Source: Anaerolineae bacterium
GTDB taxonomy: Bacteria > Chloroflexota > Anaerolineae > B4-G1 > DUEL01
NCBI GenBank assembly: GCA_025060135.1
Contig: JANXCY010000003.1
Coordinates: 1-64,000 of the forward strand
Length of the DNA stretch: 64,000 nt
Direction of reading: 5' to 3'
Shown: piece by piece, positions 1 to 8,472 of the stretch
Position numbering within the stretch: position 1 is the first letter of the stretch
Layout of the letters: each line of letters begins with the position of its first letter
Position numbers and translations under genes: made by a program
The notes under the pieces: generated by a model
The model's database searches: none
What the model saw: the letters and a program-made list of their open reading frames with translations, nothing else
Told to the model about the DNA's origin: nothing

Positions 1-621
1 CTTTTTTTTTGCTAAAATACCCACAAACAATATATACTGATTGGGCAGTCGGTACCGTTGGCGGAGATCGTCCAATTGAGCGGGGTCAGACAGGGGTTTG
101 AATCGCTCATGAGGTGCCCAATACACCACTTCTATTTTTTCTTGAGGAACACCGTAAAATTTCTGCACATCGCGCGCTGTATCATATGAGACCACTACCA
201 CTTGAGCAGCCTTACGAATTGTGACAGGCTCAATTAGTTTCCAGTATAGCACATCCAGCCAACTATGCTGGCTTGCAAGGTATAGAGTGGTAAGATCATG
301 TACAGTTACTATATAAGGACAGGTGAGACCCCAAACCCCCAAATTCTTTGTAAAATGGACAAGACCGGCCTGTTCTCTGCGAACCAGAATCGGCAACCTG
401 CACTGGAGTCGTAACCGCGCATAGAAACGGCCCATCTCCTGAATCACATGCTGTTGCACATTTGGATACCTGGCCCATAGGGGTTCATACTGATTTGATA
501 ATACAAAAAACAGGGTGGTTTGATCCAAGCGGAATATATGCTCAAGAAGTGTCCGAATGGCTGTCCGTCCGCCTCCAGTCTGGTGAGTTCCTAAAGCCTC
601 AATAATGATTTTATTCGTCAT
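1..621 (-). CDS. Glycosyltransferase family 4, C-terminus cut by window edge
   Basis: The minus-strand frame is open from an ATG at 621 to the left edge, giving 207 residues. The start reads MTNKIIIEALGTHQTGGG, the glycine-rich N-terminal loop of GT-B glycosyltransferases. A TVHDLTTLYL segment near residue 100 and a VVVVSYDTARDVQKFYGV segment near 155 are the usual GT4 strand-helix landmarks. The visible part ends at the start of the second Rossmann domain (ILFVGILAKKK), so the donor-binding half with the E-x7-E motif lies outside. It probably transfers an activated sugar to a lipid-linked or surface glycan on the cytoplasmic side. The ATG overlaps the end of the upstream methyltransferase by 11 bp, so it is the fourth gene of one operon. 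Base composition is visibly AT-richer than most of the window. Confidence 0.85.
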   Translation of the reverse strand, partial: MTNKIIIEALGTHQTGGGRTAIRTLLEHIFRLDQTTLFFVLSNQYEPLWARYPNVQQHVIQEMGRFYARLRLQCRLPILVRREQAGLVHFTKNLGVWGLTCPYIVTVHDLTTLYLASQHSWLDVLYWKLIEPVTIRKAAQVVVVSYDTARDVQKFYGVPQEKIEVVYWAPHERFKPLSDPAQLDDLRQRYRLPNQYILFVGILAKKK

Positions 622-1330
622 CGGGCTTCAGAAGTATCCAATTGATATTAGGTACGAGAAAAAAGAAAACTCGTGAGAAAGAAACAAGAACATTCTTCAA
701 GAATCTACGCCTTAACGGCAGGGGTATGCCAAACTGCTCCGGTCTACTGAATAAAAGCACTGTACAATCATATATACGAAACCGTCTCCACAAACAGCGA
801 AGTCGCCAATACGTTAAGGGGCGAATCTCAAACTGTCCTTTCTCTCCAAATATATGCAAGTATAGTGATGCGACCTTAGGCGGAAGCCAGTGTAAAAAAG
901 GCAGCCCATAATGAGGCTCAATCGGCCATAGCTTATTCGGACCGCTAAAGAAACACAACCCTCCCGGTTTTAATACTCGCCACACTTCTTCTGGCAAATT
1001 CTCTGCCTGCGTGAGATGCTCATACACCTGAGTACAAACTATTACATCAAAGGAATTGTCGGGAAATGGTAAACGAACGCCATCCGCTTGCAGAAAAGCG
1101 AGTGCAGATACCCTTGACCTCTCATGAGCCTGATGTATGGGAGCAAAGAGATAATCCAGTGCGATGACTTTTCTCAGTGAATTGGCAAGGTACCGAGCGA
1201 TCTCACCATCGCCACAACCCAAGTCTAAACACCATAACTGGTTTAGATTAGCGCCCTGCACAAACTCCGAGATTACGAAGTGCACCTTTAGAGCCTTTTG
1301 GCATCTGGGCGCAAATTGCCTGCGGATCAT
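611..1330 (-). CDS. Class I SAM-dependent methyltransferase
   Basis: The 239-residue protein has the methyltransferase 11/25 fold. Motif I is LDLGCGDGEIARYL near residue 37, followed by the acidic strand VIALDY. The motif IV region DNSFDVIVCTQVYEHL comes near residue 95 and LKPGGLCFFSGP follows. The substrate is not evident; a neighbour of glycosyltransferases could methylate a sugar or lipid intermediate. The ATG at 1330 shares one base with the stop of the preceding methyltransferase (TAATG), indicating translational coupling. Family assignment is secure, substrate unknown. Confidence 0.88.
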   Translation of the reverse strand: MIRRQFAPRCQKALKVHFVISEFVQGANLNQLWCLDLGCGDGEIARYLANSLRKVIALDYLFAPIHQAHERSRVSALAFLQADGVRLPFPDNSFDVIVCTQVYEHLTQAENLPEEVWRVLKPGGLCFFSGPNKLWPIEPHYGLPFLHWLPPKVASLYLHIFGEKGQFEIRPLTYWRLRCLWRRFRIYDCTVLLFSRPEQFGIPLPLRRRFLKNVLVSFSRVFFFLVPNINWILLKPDDE

Positions 1331-1974
1331 TAATTCTCACCTTTTTCAGCCCATATCCAGTAAAAACCATGACAGCCCTTTACATGCAGAGCATCCCACC
1401 GAGCGACTATTTTGACAATAGGTTGTACCAGACTGGGAGCAAATACCCATAATAAACGTAGAATTAAGTAACAAAATCGGTACGCAGGAGCATTCCATTC
1501 CAGTAAAATTGTGTTTTTTGCGCGTCCTTCGCTCATTATCTTAAGTAGCTCTTCCTTCGTGAAACCACGACGCCAGTAGTGTCCCCATAAATTGCTAATC
1601 CACCCAGTCAGAAAGGGGGGAAACAACCGGATGTCAACACTTGGTGTACTGAGAAATATCTTTCCTCCGGGGTGGACAACCCGCAGCATCTCGTTTACCA
1701 GTTTTTGAGCATGTGGCATGTGCTCAATTACATCTGTCGCAATCACTTGGTCAAAACAACCAGAACAAAAAGGCAAGTGATTCCCGTCAGCCTGCACTAT
1801 TACGGCAGGCCCCCGCGAATGCTGTGGGCTGAGATCAACCCCCACACACAATTCACTCTCAGCAAGACTCAGCAAAATACCATCGTGCGTTCCAATATCA
1901 AGCACTCGCCTGCCCCGGAACTGCACTCCGGAAGCAAGAAGACTACACATCCGATAATAGCTACCCAATCTCAT
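1330..1974 (-). CDS. Class I SAM-dependent methyltransferase
   Basis: This 214-residue protein shows VLDIGTHDGILLSLAE (motif I, residues ~25-40), the acidic strand VGVDLSP, and CFDQVIATDVIEHM (post-I/IV region), then VHPGGKIFLSTPS. The His in the glycine-rich motif (GTHDG rather than GCGxG) is a small departure from consensus. The start overlaps the glycosyltransferase upstream by 4 bp (ATGA) and its stop overlaps the next methyltransferase by 1 bp. The C-terminal ~70 residues are hydrophobic and aromatic, so the protein may lie at the membrane. The two methyltransferases are only distantly alike, so this is not a recent duplication. Confidence 0.86.
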   Translation of the reverse strand: MRLGSYYRMCSLLASGVQFRGRRVLDIGTHDGILLSLAESELCVGVDLSPQHSRGPAVIVQADGNHLPFCSGCFDQVIATDVIEHMPHAQKLVNEMLRVVHPGGKIFLSTPSVDIRLFPPFLTGWISNLWGHYWRRGFTKEELLKIMSEGRAKNTILLEWNAPAYRFCYLILRLLWVFAPSLVQPIVKIVARWDALHVKGCHGFYWIWAEKGEN

Positions 1975-3191
1975 AATGGAGTGACCATCTCTCTAAAAAG
2001 AATCTCCAGGCTTAAAGCTACCCTGTGCCAATTAAAGCGAGACTCTACGGACTGGCGCGCTGCTCGACCGAGTCTTGACCTCAATACCTTATCTTTAAGC
2101 AATAATACAACGGCTGCGCTTAGCGCGTAGGGATCGCCCGGGGGACACAACAATCCATTCTCTCCGTCTCTTATAACTAACTCAACGCCTCCCACTTTGG
2201 TAGCCACCACGGGCTTGCCCACAGCCATAGCCTCCAGCAAAACCGTGGGAAGACCATCCAGATTGCCGCTCATATCTGGCACGGAGGGGACTACAACAAT
2301 ATCGGCCATATTCAGAAAGGCTGGAACCTTGTCCCAGGGTATCTGACCAGGCAAATGAAATGAACGCTCTATTCCCAGCTTTTTTGCGATTTGGAACAAT
2401 TCATCCCGTTGGATACCGTCCCCCCCAATAACCAAGTGGACGTCTTTAAAAGAACGTAGTATTAAGGGCAGTGCCTGCACCAAAACATCAAAACCCTTCT
2501 TTGGCACCATACGGCCTAAAGCCGCAATTACTATATCATCGCTCTTCAGACCTAATACACTGCGATCAAAAGGAGTAACCCCGGGATGAAATCGCGCAGG
2601 ATCAGCCCCCCATACAATCAAATGCACTTTCTCTGGACAGGCCCCTAGGCAAATTGCACTTGAACGGAGATACTCACTACATGCAGTGATTACAGCAGCC
2701 TGCTTAAATATCCAGCGGGCTACTCCTCCCAGAACCCAATGTCGCTGAGCAATAAATATATCTGAACCGTGCAAACTGACAGCTAATGGGATGCGTAATA
2801 TCAAGGCTACTAACGCTCCTGCCAGTCCATTGGGGAGCACCCAGTGCACGTGAATGATATCAGCCTTCTGTCGCCAAGCAACCCGTAATGTGGCCCAAAA
2901 CTCGGCGATTAGAAAAAGGGGCAATAGAAGAAAAATGCCTCGCCTGAGATGCATGTCTCCAACCAGAGATCGGGCGTGGCCTATGATGTGCCACTGTTTC
3001 ACCGGGACATAGCGGAAACGATGGACAGGTACAACTTGGTTCGGCTGGTTGCAGACTAATGGGTCGTAAGGAGCTATAACTTCAATCTGGTGTCCCAGTT
3101 GAGCTAAGTGCTGGCATATAGATTGCACGAAAGGCGCTGCTCCGTCTCCAGGGAATCTGGGATATGAACTGGTGACAACCGTAATCCGCAT
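1971..3191 (-). CDS. Glycosyltransferase family 4
   Basis: This 406-residue GT-B glycosyltransferase is the first gene of the left-edge operon. The N-terminal domain begins MRITVVTSSYPRFPGDGAAP and contains IIHVHWVLPNGLAG and LHGSDIFI. The donor-binding domain starts AALGRMVPKKGFDVLVQAL, and the motif LPTVLLEAMAVGKPVVAT carries the E-x7-E-type signature near residue 315. It is a retaining sugar transferase of the WcaL/PimB-like group, acting on nucleotide sugars at the cytoplasmic membrane. Downstream coupling to two methyltransferases and a second GT4 suggests assembly of a decorated surface glycan. It shares the AT-rich codon use of the three genes below it. Confidence 0.9.
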   Translation of the reverse strand: MRITVVTSSYPRFPGDGAAPFVQSICQHLAQLGHQIEVIAPYDPLVCNQPNQVVPVHRFRYVPVKQWHIIGHARSLVGDMHLRRGIFLLLPLFLIAEFWATLRVAWRQKADIIHVHWVLPNGLAGALVALILRIPLAVSLHGSDIFIAQRHWVLGGVARWIFKQAAVITACSEYLRSSAICLGACPEKVHLIVWGADPARFHPGVTPFDRSVLGLKSDDIVIAALGRMVPKKGFDVLVQALPLILRSFKDVHLVIGGDGIQRDELFQIAKKLGIERSFHLPGQIPWDKVPAFLNMADIVVVPSVPDMSGNLDGLPTVLLEAMAVGKPVVATKVGGVELVIRDGENGLLCPPGDPYALSAAVVLLLKDKVLRSRLGRAARQSVESRFNWHRVALSLEILFREMVTPL

Positions 3192-3273
3192 CCTACATCT
3201 TCAACCAAACGGCAATAGTCCCTTTGTCATTGCATTCTACTACGCTCCCCCATCTCTGTCAACCCGCCGCAAC

Positions 3274-3301
3274 TTGCCATCTCCGCGCCGGGGCCTATAA
3301 T
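3274..3301 (+). promoter_or_regulatory. Candidate promoter upstream of comEC
   Basis: TTGCCA (3274-3279) and TATAAT (3296-3301) are separated by 16 bp. The -10 is a perfect match. The expected transcript would begin near 3308, about 78 nt before the comEC start. Confidence 0.55.
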
Positions 3302-3320
3302 ACACGGCGACTGGAAAAAT

Positions 3321-3377
3321 CCGCGTCCGATTCGGATAAGGCTTTAAATCTCTGCGCTCTCTGCGTCCTTTGCGGTT
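3321..3377. repeat. Composite dispersed repeat directly before comEC
   Basis: Two repeat modules lie side by side. TCCGATTCGGATAAGG at 3326-3341 resembles 9730-9744 and 20195-20211. The CTCTGCG/CTCTGCGTCC tract at 3349-3377 belongs to a pyrimidine/purine-biased repeat type that recurs intergenically in many bacterial genomes. The tract ends 8 bp before the comEC ATG, so it forms the 5' leader and the ribosome-binding region. Confidence 0.6.
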
Positions 3378-3385
3378 AGAGAAAG

Positions 3386-5740
3386 ATGACGCTGGTCTAC
3401 CTGGCGGTCGCGTGGCTCGCGGGCATCGTTCTGGCAGAGGCCCTCCGTCCCCCCTGGCAGGTCCTGCTTCTTCTCGGGCTCGCCACCATTATCGGCTGGG
3501 CCGGCTGGCGGGAGCGTCCCCTCGTCCGCTCCGTCTGTGTCCTTCTTCTGGTCGCCGTTTTGGGGGCGGGACGGCTGCTCTGGGCCCTCCCCCGTCTCCC
3601 CCCGAACGCCCTGGCCCACTACAACGACATCGGCCCCGTCCTGATAGAAGGGACGGTCGCCGCGGCGCCGGATGAACGGGATACCCACACCCGCCTGCGC
3701 CTGCAGGCCGAACGGCTCATGCTCCCCGATGGACAACAGCTCCCTGTACAGGGAATGGCCCTGGTCTACCTCCCCCGTTATCCGACCTTCTCCTATGGCG
3801 ACCGGCTGCTGGTGGGCGGTCTCCTGGAAACCCCGCCGGAGTTCGCCGGTTTCTCCTACCGCGAATACCTGGCCCGCCAGGGGGTCTTTTCCCTTGTCCG
3901 GAGAGCCCAGGCTATCGTGGTGGGAAGGGGAGCGGTCAACCCCCTGCAGGCCCTTCTGCTCACTTTCCGACAGCGTGCCCAGGAAGTCATCGGCCGTATC
4001 CTCCACGAACCGGCCGCGTCCCTCCTGACCGGCATCCTCCTGGGCGTGGAAGGGGGCATCCCGAAGGACGTCCGCGACGCCTTCGCCGCCACCGGCACGG
4101 CCCACATCGTCGCCATCAGTGGCTTCAATATCGCCATTATCAGCGGTCTCTTTTTCCGGCTCTTCCGCCGCTGGCTGGGGCCTCGGCGCGCCGTCTGGCC
4201 TTCCATCACGGGTGTCGTCCTCTACACTCTCCTGGTCGGGGCATCGGCGTCGGTGGTGCGGGCCGCCATCATGGGGATTCTCTACCTGCTGGGACGACAC
4301 CTGGGGCGCTCCACCTATGTCCCGGCCTCCCTGGCCGCCGCCGCGATCGGGATGACGCTTCTGAACCCCATGGTCCTCTGGGACGTGGGCTTCCAGTTGA
4401 GTTTCGCTGCCACCCTGGGCCTGGTGCTCTACGTGGACCGGCTGGAATGCGGGGCGATCCGGCTCCTGGCCCGCGCGGTCTCCGAAGAGCGGGCCCGCCA
4501 GGCCATGGGCTTTCTCTCCGATGCCCTGCTGGTCACCCTGGCCGCGCAGATCGCCACTTTGCCGCTCACCCTCTACTACTTCCGCCGTCTCTCCCTCGTC
4601 TCCCTCCTGGCCAACTTCCTGATCCTTCCGGCGCAGCCGGGAGTGATGGTCTGGGGAGGGCTGGCGACGCTGGCCGGGATGCTCTGGCCCTCTCTGGGCG
4701 AGGTCCTGGGCTGGGTGGCCTGGCTTTTTCTGACCTACACCATAGAGATCGTCCGGTGGGCGGCGGGGATCCCCTACGCGTGGGTGGACGTGGGCCGGAT
4801 GACGGCGGCGGGGACGTGGGCCCTCTACGGCCTGATCGGCGCCCTCACCGCCTGGGCGGACCCCCGGATACGGGCCCGGGTGCGGGGCCTCTGGGCCAGC
4901 CTGACGGGGCGCGTGAGCGACCGTCTCCTCCTGAGCGCGGCCGCGCTGTTGCTCCTGCTGGCCGTTGCTGCCCGCCTCTCTATGCCCGACGGCCGATTGC
5001 ATGTGGTCTTTCTGGACGTTACCGGCGGGGATGCGATCTTCATCCGCACCCCTTCGGGGCGGCAGGTACTGGTCGGTGGCGCCCCGGGCACGACGGAACT
5101 CCTCTCCGCCCTGGGCCGCCGGATGCCCTTCTGGGACCACGAACTGGAAGTGGTCGTTCTCCCCCGGCCCGCCGAAGACGTCCTTCCGGGCCTGATCGCG
5201 GTTCTGGAGCGGTATCCGGTCCACCATCTGATTGCCCGGGATGAGGGTTGTGCAGGCGCCCTCTGCGAGCGCTGGCGGGAAGTGGCCGCGAAGGCTGCGC
5301 GGGAGGTCTGGCGGGGGGAGCGGGGCCTGCAGTTAACGCTGGATGAAGGGCTCCTGCTCACCGTTCTCCATCCCGGCCCCTCTTTGCCAGCCGGGTCTTC
5401 CAGCAGCGTGGTGGTCCGGCTGGACTACGGGTCCGTCTGCTTTCTGTTGACCGGGAATCTGCGGGAGGCGGAGCAGGAGGCGATGGTGGAAGCGGGAGCG
5501 TGGCTGAACTGCGATGTTCTGAAAGCACCCCACCATAAGGGGACTGCCGCCCTGACGGACCGGTTTCTCGGCCTGGTGGGTCCGGAAGTCGTGGTAGTTC
5601 CAGCGGACGACCCGGCGACTTTCTGGCGCCAGACGAAGGACCGGCGTCTGGATGAGGGATCGGTCTACCGGATAGCAGAGCGGGGAACGGTGGAAATCAT
5701 CAGCGATGGGGGCCGGTACCAGATAGAGACGGAGAGATAG
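3386..5740 (+). CDS. comEC: ComEC/Rec2 family DNA-uptake channel protein
   Basis: The 784-residue protein forms the inner-membrane channel that takes single-stranded DNA into the cytoplasm. Order: two N-terminal membrane segments, a soluble DUF4131-type domain (~25-190), the competence domain with HIVAISGFNIAIISG near residue 240 and WDVGFQLSFAATLGL near 335, further membrane helices to ~530, and a C-terminal metallo-beta-lactamase-like domain from ~533. That last domain looks catalytically dead. The usual HxHxDH loop is replaced by LPRPAEDVLPG near 592, the DGG strand reads LVGGAPG, and the LLTGD motif is LLTGN near 685; only APHHKG near 714 remains. It faces comEA convergently. A dispersed repeat replaces a clear Shine-Dalgarno. 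Confidence 0.92.
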   Translation: MTLVYLAVAWLAGIVLAEALRPPWQVLLLLGLATIIGWAGWRERPLVRSVCVLLLVAVLGAGRLLWALPRLPPNALAHYNDIGPVLIEGTVAAAPDERDTHTRLRLQAERLMLPDGQQLPVQGMALVYLPRYPTFSYGDRLLVGGLLETPPEFAGFSYREYLARQGVFSLVRRAQAIVVGRGAVNPLQALLLTFRQRAQEVIGRILHEPAASLLTGILLGVEGGIPKDVRDAFAATGTAHIVAISGFNIAIISGLFFRLFRRWLGPRRAVWPSITGVVLYTLLVGASASVVRAAIMGILYLLGRHLGRSTYVPASLAAAAIGMTLLNPMVLWDVGFQLSFAATLGLVLYVDRLECGAIRLLARAVSEERARQAMGFLSDALLVTLAAQIATLPLTLYYFRRLSLVSLLANFLILPAQPGVMVWGGLATLAGMLWPSLGEVLGWVAWLFLTYTIEIVRWAAGIPYAWVDVGRMTAAGTWALYGLIGALTAWADPRIRARVRGLWASLTGRVSDRLLLSAAALLLLLAVAARLSMPDGRLHVVFLDVTGGDAIFIRTPSGRQVLVGGAPGTTELLSALGRRMPFWDHELEVVVLPRPAEDVLPGLIAVLERYPVHHLIARDEGCAGALCERWREVAAKAAREVWRGERGLQLTLDEGLLLTVLHPGPSLPAGSSSSVVVRLDYGSVCFLLTGNLREAEQEAMVEAGAWLNCDVLKAPHHKGTAALTDRFLGLVGPEVVVVPADDPATFWRQTKDRRLDEGSVYRIAERGTVEIISDGGRYQIETER

Positions 5741-5902
5741 CCCCACTGCGAAGGCATTCATAGTCAGCCACAAGGCGCAGCAAAGTGGCGCTCAGACGGC
5801 CCTTCACTTCGCTGCGTGCCTCATTACAAATGGATTTCCAGAAACTCTCTTGAGAAAAATCTGCGCACACTCCTGTCTACCCATCAGGACTTACGCAGTT
5901 CC

Positions 5903-6156
5903 GTAGCACAGGCCGCCAGGCCTGTCCGACGCAGGCGAAACAGCCCAATTTGCTGCTGCTGATTGGAAATCAGCCTTCCTGGGCGCTCTTGCGCCGTACG
6001 CCAACCTCCGTTGAAGCTTTCTCAGGACGGCGCGGGCCGAACCTGTTGCGAGCGGAGAGAAGCAACCTGGCTGAAGGCTCAGGAAGGACGCCTTCAGTCG
6101 GTGCCAATGGCGGAAGCCAAAATGTGAGCACCATTGGGCGAAACAGTCTGCGCTAC
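5903..6156. repeat. Repeat element with inverted ends between comEC and comEA
   Basis: The gap between the convergent comEC and comEA genes holds an element bounded by GTAGCACAGGC (5903-5913) and GTCTGCGCTAC (6146-6156), near-complementary ends. The same ends bound the shorter element at 50668-50739. No convincing gene was seen between them. It could be a miniature transposon-like or REP-like unit. Confidence 0.6.
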
Positions 6157-6211
6157 GCACAAATCGCCCGCACTCATTCATCATGAAGTACACAACTCCT
6201 GTATCTGCTTC

Positions 6212-6817
6212 CTACGGCCCGACCGTGATATAGTCCCGGATGGCCGCAAAGATTCCCTCCCCGATACCCGGGACCTGCATCAAGTCTTCCAGGGTCTGGA
6301 AGGGGCCGTACATCTCCCGGTAGGCGACGATGCGCTGGGCCAGGGCCGGGCCCACGCGCGGGAGTTTCTGGAGTTCTTCGGCGGTCGCGGTGTTGATGTT
6401 GATGAGCGGTTGGGCGGACGCAGGGGAGGCAGGAACCCCCTCGGAGATGGTCGGGACCGGGTGTTCCTCCCCCCGGCGGGGGACGTGGATGTGCTGCTGG
6501 TCTTGCAGTTCGCGCGCCAGGTTGATCCGGTCCAGGTCGGCGTCGGGAGCGGGGCCTCCGGCGGCCTGGACGGCATCCCGCACCAGGCTCCCGGGCGGGA
6601 GCAGGTAGACATCCGGCGCCTGGACGGCTCCGGAGACGTAGACCCGCAGGGGCGCCGGGGTTGGCGTCGGCGTGGGGGTTGGGGTGGGGTCGGGAGTGGT
6701 CACGGTGATGGGCGGGTTGCGGGGATGAGGAGTGAAATAACCGATCAGCGCGCCGGCGAGCAGGCTGAGGACTGAACAGAACACCAGCAAACTGCGGGAA
6801 GGACCAGATGCCCCCAT
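6212..6817 (-). CDS. comEA: ComEA family helix-hairpin-helix DNA-binding protein
   Basis: The 201-residue protein binds incoming double-stranded DNA at the outer face of the membrane during transformation. It has one N-terminal membrane anchor (LLVFCSVLSLLAGALIGYF, residues 10-28). A Thr-Pro repeat linker (~38-57) follows, then an SLBB domain (RVYVSGAVQAPDVYLLPPG, ~59-125). At the C-terminus is a helix-hairpin-helix pair: ININTATAEELQKLPRVGP and LEDLMQVPGIGEGIFAAI. Length and domain order match ComEA. The Thr-Pro linker is encoded by a G/T-rich short tandem DNA repeat at about 6655-6705 that could change length by slippage. The longer upstream-extended frame lacks the family fold and was not used. 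Confidence 0.92.
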   Translation of the reverse strand: MGASGPSRSLLVFCSVLSLLAGALIGYFTPHPRNPPITVTTPDPTPTPTPTPTPAPLRVYVSGAVQAPDVYLLPPGSLVRDAVQAAGGPAPDADLDRINLARELQDQQHIHVPRRGEEHPVPTISEGVPASPASAQPLININTATAEELQKLPRVGPALAQRIVAYREMYGPFQTLEDLMQVPGIGEGIFAAIRDYITVGP

Positions 6818-6895
6818 CGCGCTTTTCCTCCTCGCTATGAGGGTTGCCCCGAAACAAGGACATCAAATATGCCTGACCACCTGAGTGCTCGGGCG

Positions 6896-8455
6896 TTATT
6901 CTCCCAGTTCGTATATTCTCACCACTGGCCCCCCACGTAGGTTTGAAGGGCGGAATTCCTGCAGAAGTTTTGCCCTGGCGAACAGCGCTTGGTAGAACTC
7001 CACCTCAGTTTTGCACCGGTCCGGCTCAGCCAGATACCGCCTATATACAGCGCTGCTGAGCACGAGATACCGATAACCCTCGCGGTAATAATCCTCCAAC
7101 GTCCGTCCGGTAGCCAGCGAAAATTGCTCAAACACTATGTAATCTGTACCTCCCAGAGGCGCAGCGTATGCCTCTTGAGCAATCCGACTTCCAGGGGGGA
7201 TATTTGCCAGTATCCATTCGCGAGCGAGAACTCGGGTGGTGGGATTCAAGCCCTGGATCCCGATGAGCGCCGTACGTCCCAGCGGCCAGGCTGATGCCAA
7301 CAGCACCAATCCTGCAAGAGCCGCTCTCCCTGACAGGATTGGGAATGACAAAAATGCAGCGATTCTATCCAGGGCATGCGCAGCAAACAATACAAGAACA
7401 GGGATAATCGGAATAATCCAGCGATGCCAGTGCAAAGGAGACAGACTGATCCCTCCCAGAAATATGCCCACGAAGCCCACTAATAGAATCCGCTTGGGTC
7501 GGGGTTTCCAGAGGGTACTAAGAAGTCCAACGGCTGCCAATAGCACATTAGGCCAGGTCATCGCGCTAGGCATCGCTTGCGAGATATAAAACCACAGGTT
7601 GCCCATAGGAGATAAACCGTCGGCACCCAGATGGGTACTCCTCGCTTCCACCTTCAGGCTCTGCATCGCGGTGCCGAAGTCCAGAAAGAAATACGGAGTG
7701 GAAATAGCAAATCCAAACACAATTGCAGCGAATCCTGCGCATATGGACAGCAACAAGGGACCTTGACTGCTCTTGGAGAATCGGTGCTTCCAAAATATCA
7801 GGCTGTCCATTGCCAGTAAGACGACGGCCAGGGCAATCATAAAATAGCGTGTGGCAACTGCCAGTCCGATGGCGAGGCCAGTAACGATATGCCAGGCCAT
7901 CCTGGGCCGATCATATAACTTCATGCCCAGCCAGAGGCTCAGGAGGCCATAAAATGTAGCCGCGCTATCTGTGCGCACCAGCCGGGCATGAGCAACAGCC
8001 AGGGGCGAAAGCACGAATAGCCAAGCACCGATCAACCCAACGCGTCTCCCAAACACCTCCTTGCCCAGCCTGTAAACCAGCGGCACGCTGATAACTGCAT
8101 ATATGATGGTTAACAACCTGCCCAACAGATAGAACTCGTTCGGATTGGCTTCAAATGCGACTCGCAAGTTGGGGTCGGGATGGAAGAACATACCGCGATG
8201 AGTCGCAGCAAACCAAACCCGAAATAGAACAGCAAGTGGGTATATAACCGTTGAACCAGGGTTGCCAAACCAGTGAGGATTCCAGTCACCTGAAGAGGTT
8301 ATGTTGATAGCAGCCCGAACAAAAATGGGTTCATCTACTTCAGGAGTGTACGGGAGGTTCTGACGAATGCCAACAGTATGAAGCACGAAAGAGATGCCGA
8401 CGGCCAGCACTAATATCCAGCAGGTACTATTCCATTTTCCTCTGATTTTAGCCAT
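6896..8455 (-). CDS. GT39/ArnT-like membrane glycosyltransferase
   Basis: This 519-residue polytopic membrane protein resembles the PMT/ArnT family, which moves a sugar from a polyprenyl-phosphate carrier to an acceptor on the outer face of the membrane. The first external loop has TPEVDEPIFVRAA near residue 40, whose D-E pair is the usual catalytic/metal site. At least ten hydrophobic segments follow, and a soluble tail begins near 415. I chose the ATG at 8455: AGGAGG lies 12 nt upstream (8467-8472), whereas an earlier TTG at 8476 would place that ribosome-binding site inside the coding region. It lies 17 bp below a DPM1-like transferase, a typical donor-making partner. Codon use is AT-richer than its neighbours. 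Confidence 0.85.
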   Translation of the reverse strand: MAKIRGKWNSTCWILVLAVGISFVLHTVGIRQNLPYTPEVDEPIFVRAAINITSSGDWNPHWFGNPGSTVIYPLAVLFRVWFAATHRGMFFHPDPNLRVAFEANPNEFYLLGRLLTIIYAVISVPLVYRLGKEVFGRRVGLIGAWLFVLSPLAVAHARLVRTDSAATFYGLLSLWLGMKLYDRPRMAWHIVTGLAIGLAVATRYFMIALAVVLLAMDSLIFWKHRFSKSSQGPLLLSICAGFAAIVFGFAISTPYFFLDFGTAMQSLKVEARSTHLGADGLSPMGNLWFYISQAMPSAMTWPNVLLAAVGLLSTLWKPRPKRILLVGFVGIFLGGISLSPLHWHRWIIPIIPVLVLFAAHALDRIAAFLSFPILSGRAALAGLVLLASAWPLGRTALIGIQGLNPTTRVLAREWILANIPPGSRIAQEAYAAPLGGTDYIVFEQFSLATGRTLEDYYREGYRYLVLSSAVYRRYLAEPDRCKTEVEFYQALFARAKLLQEFRPSNLRGGPVVRIYELGE

Positions 8456-8472
8456 ATGAACTCCCTTCCTCC

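Noticed and set aside
3344-5227. A 627-codon frame antisense to comEC
   Set aside because: Low-complexity Gln/Gly/Glu/Arg protein with no family features; comEC on the plus strand has clear motifs.
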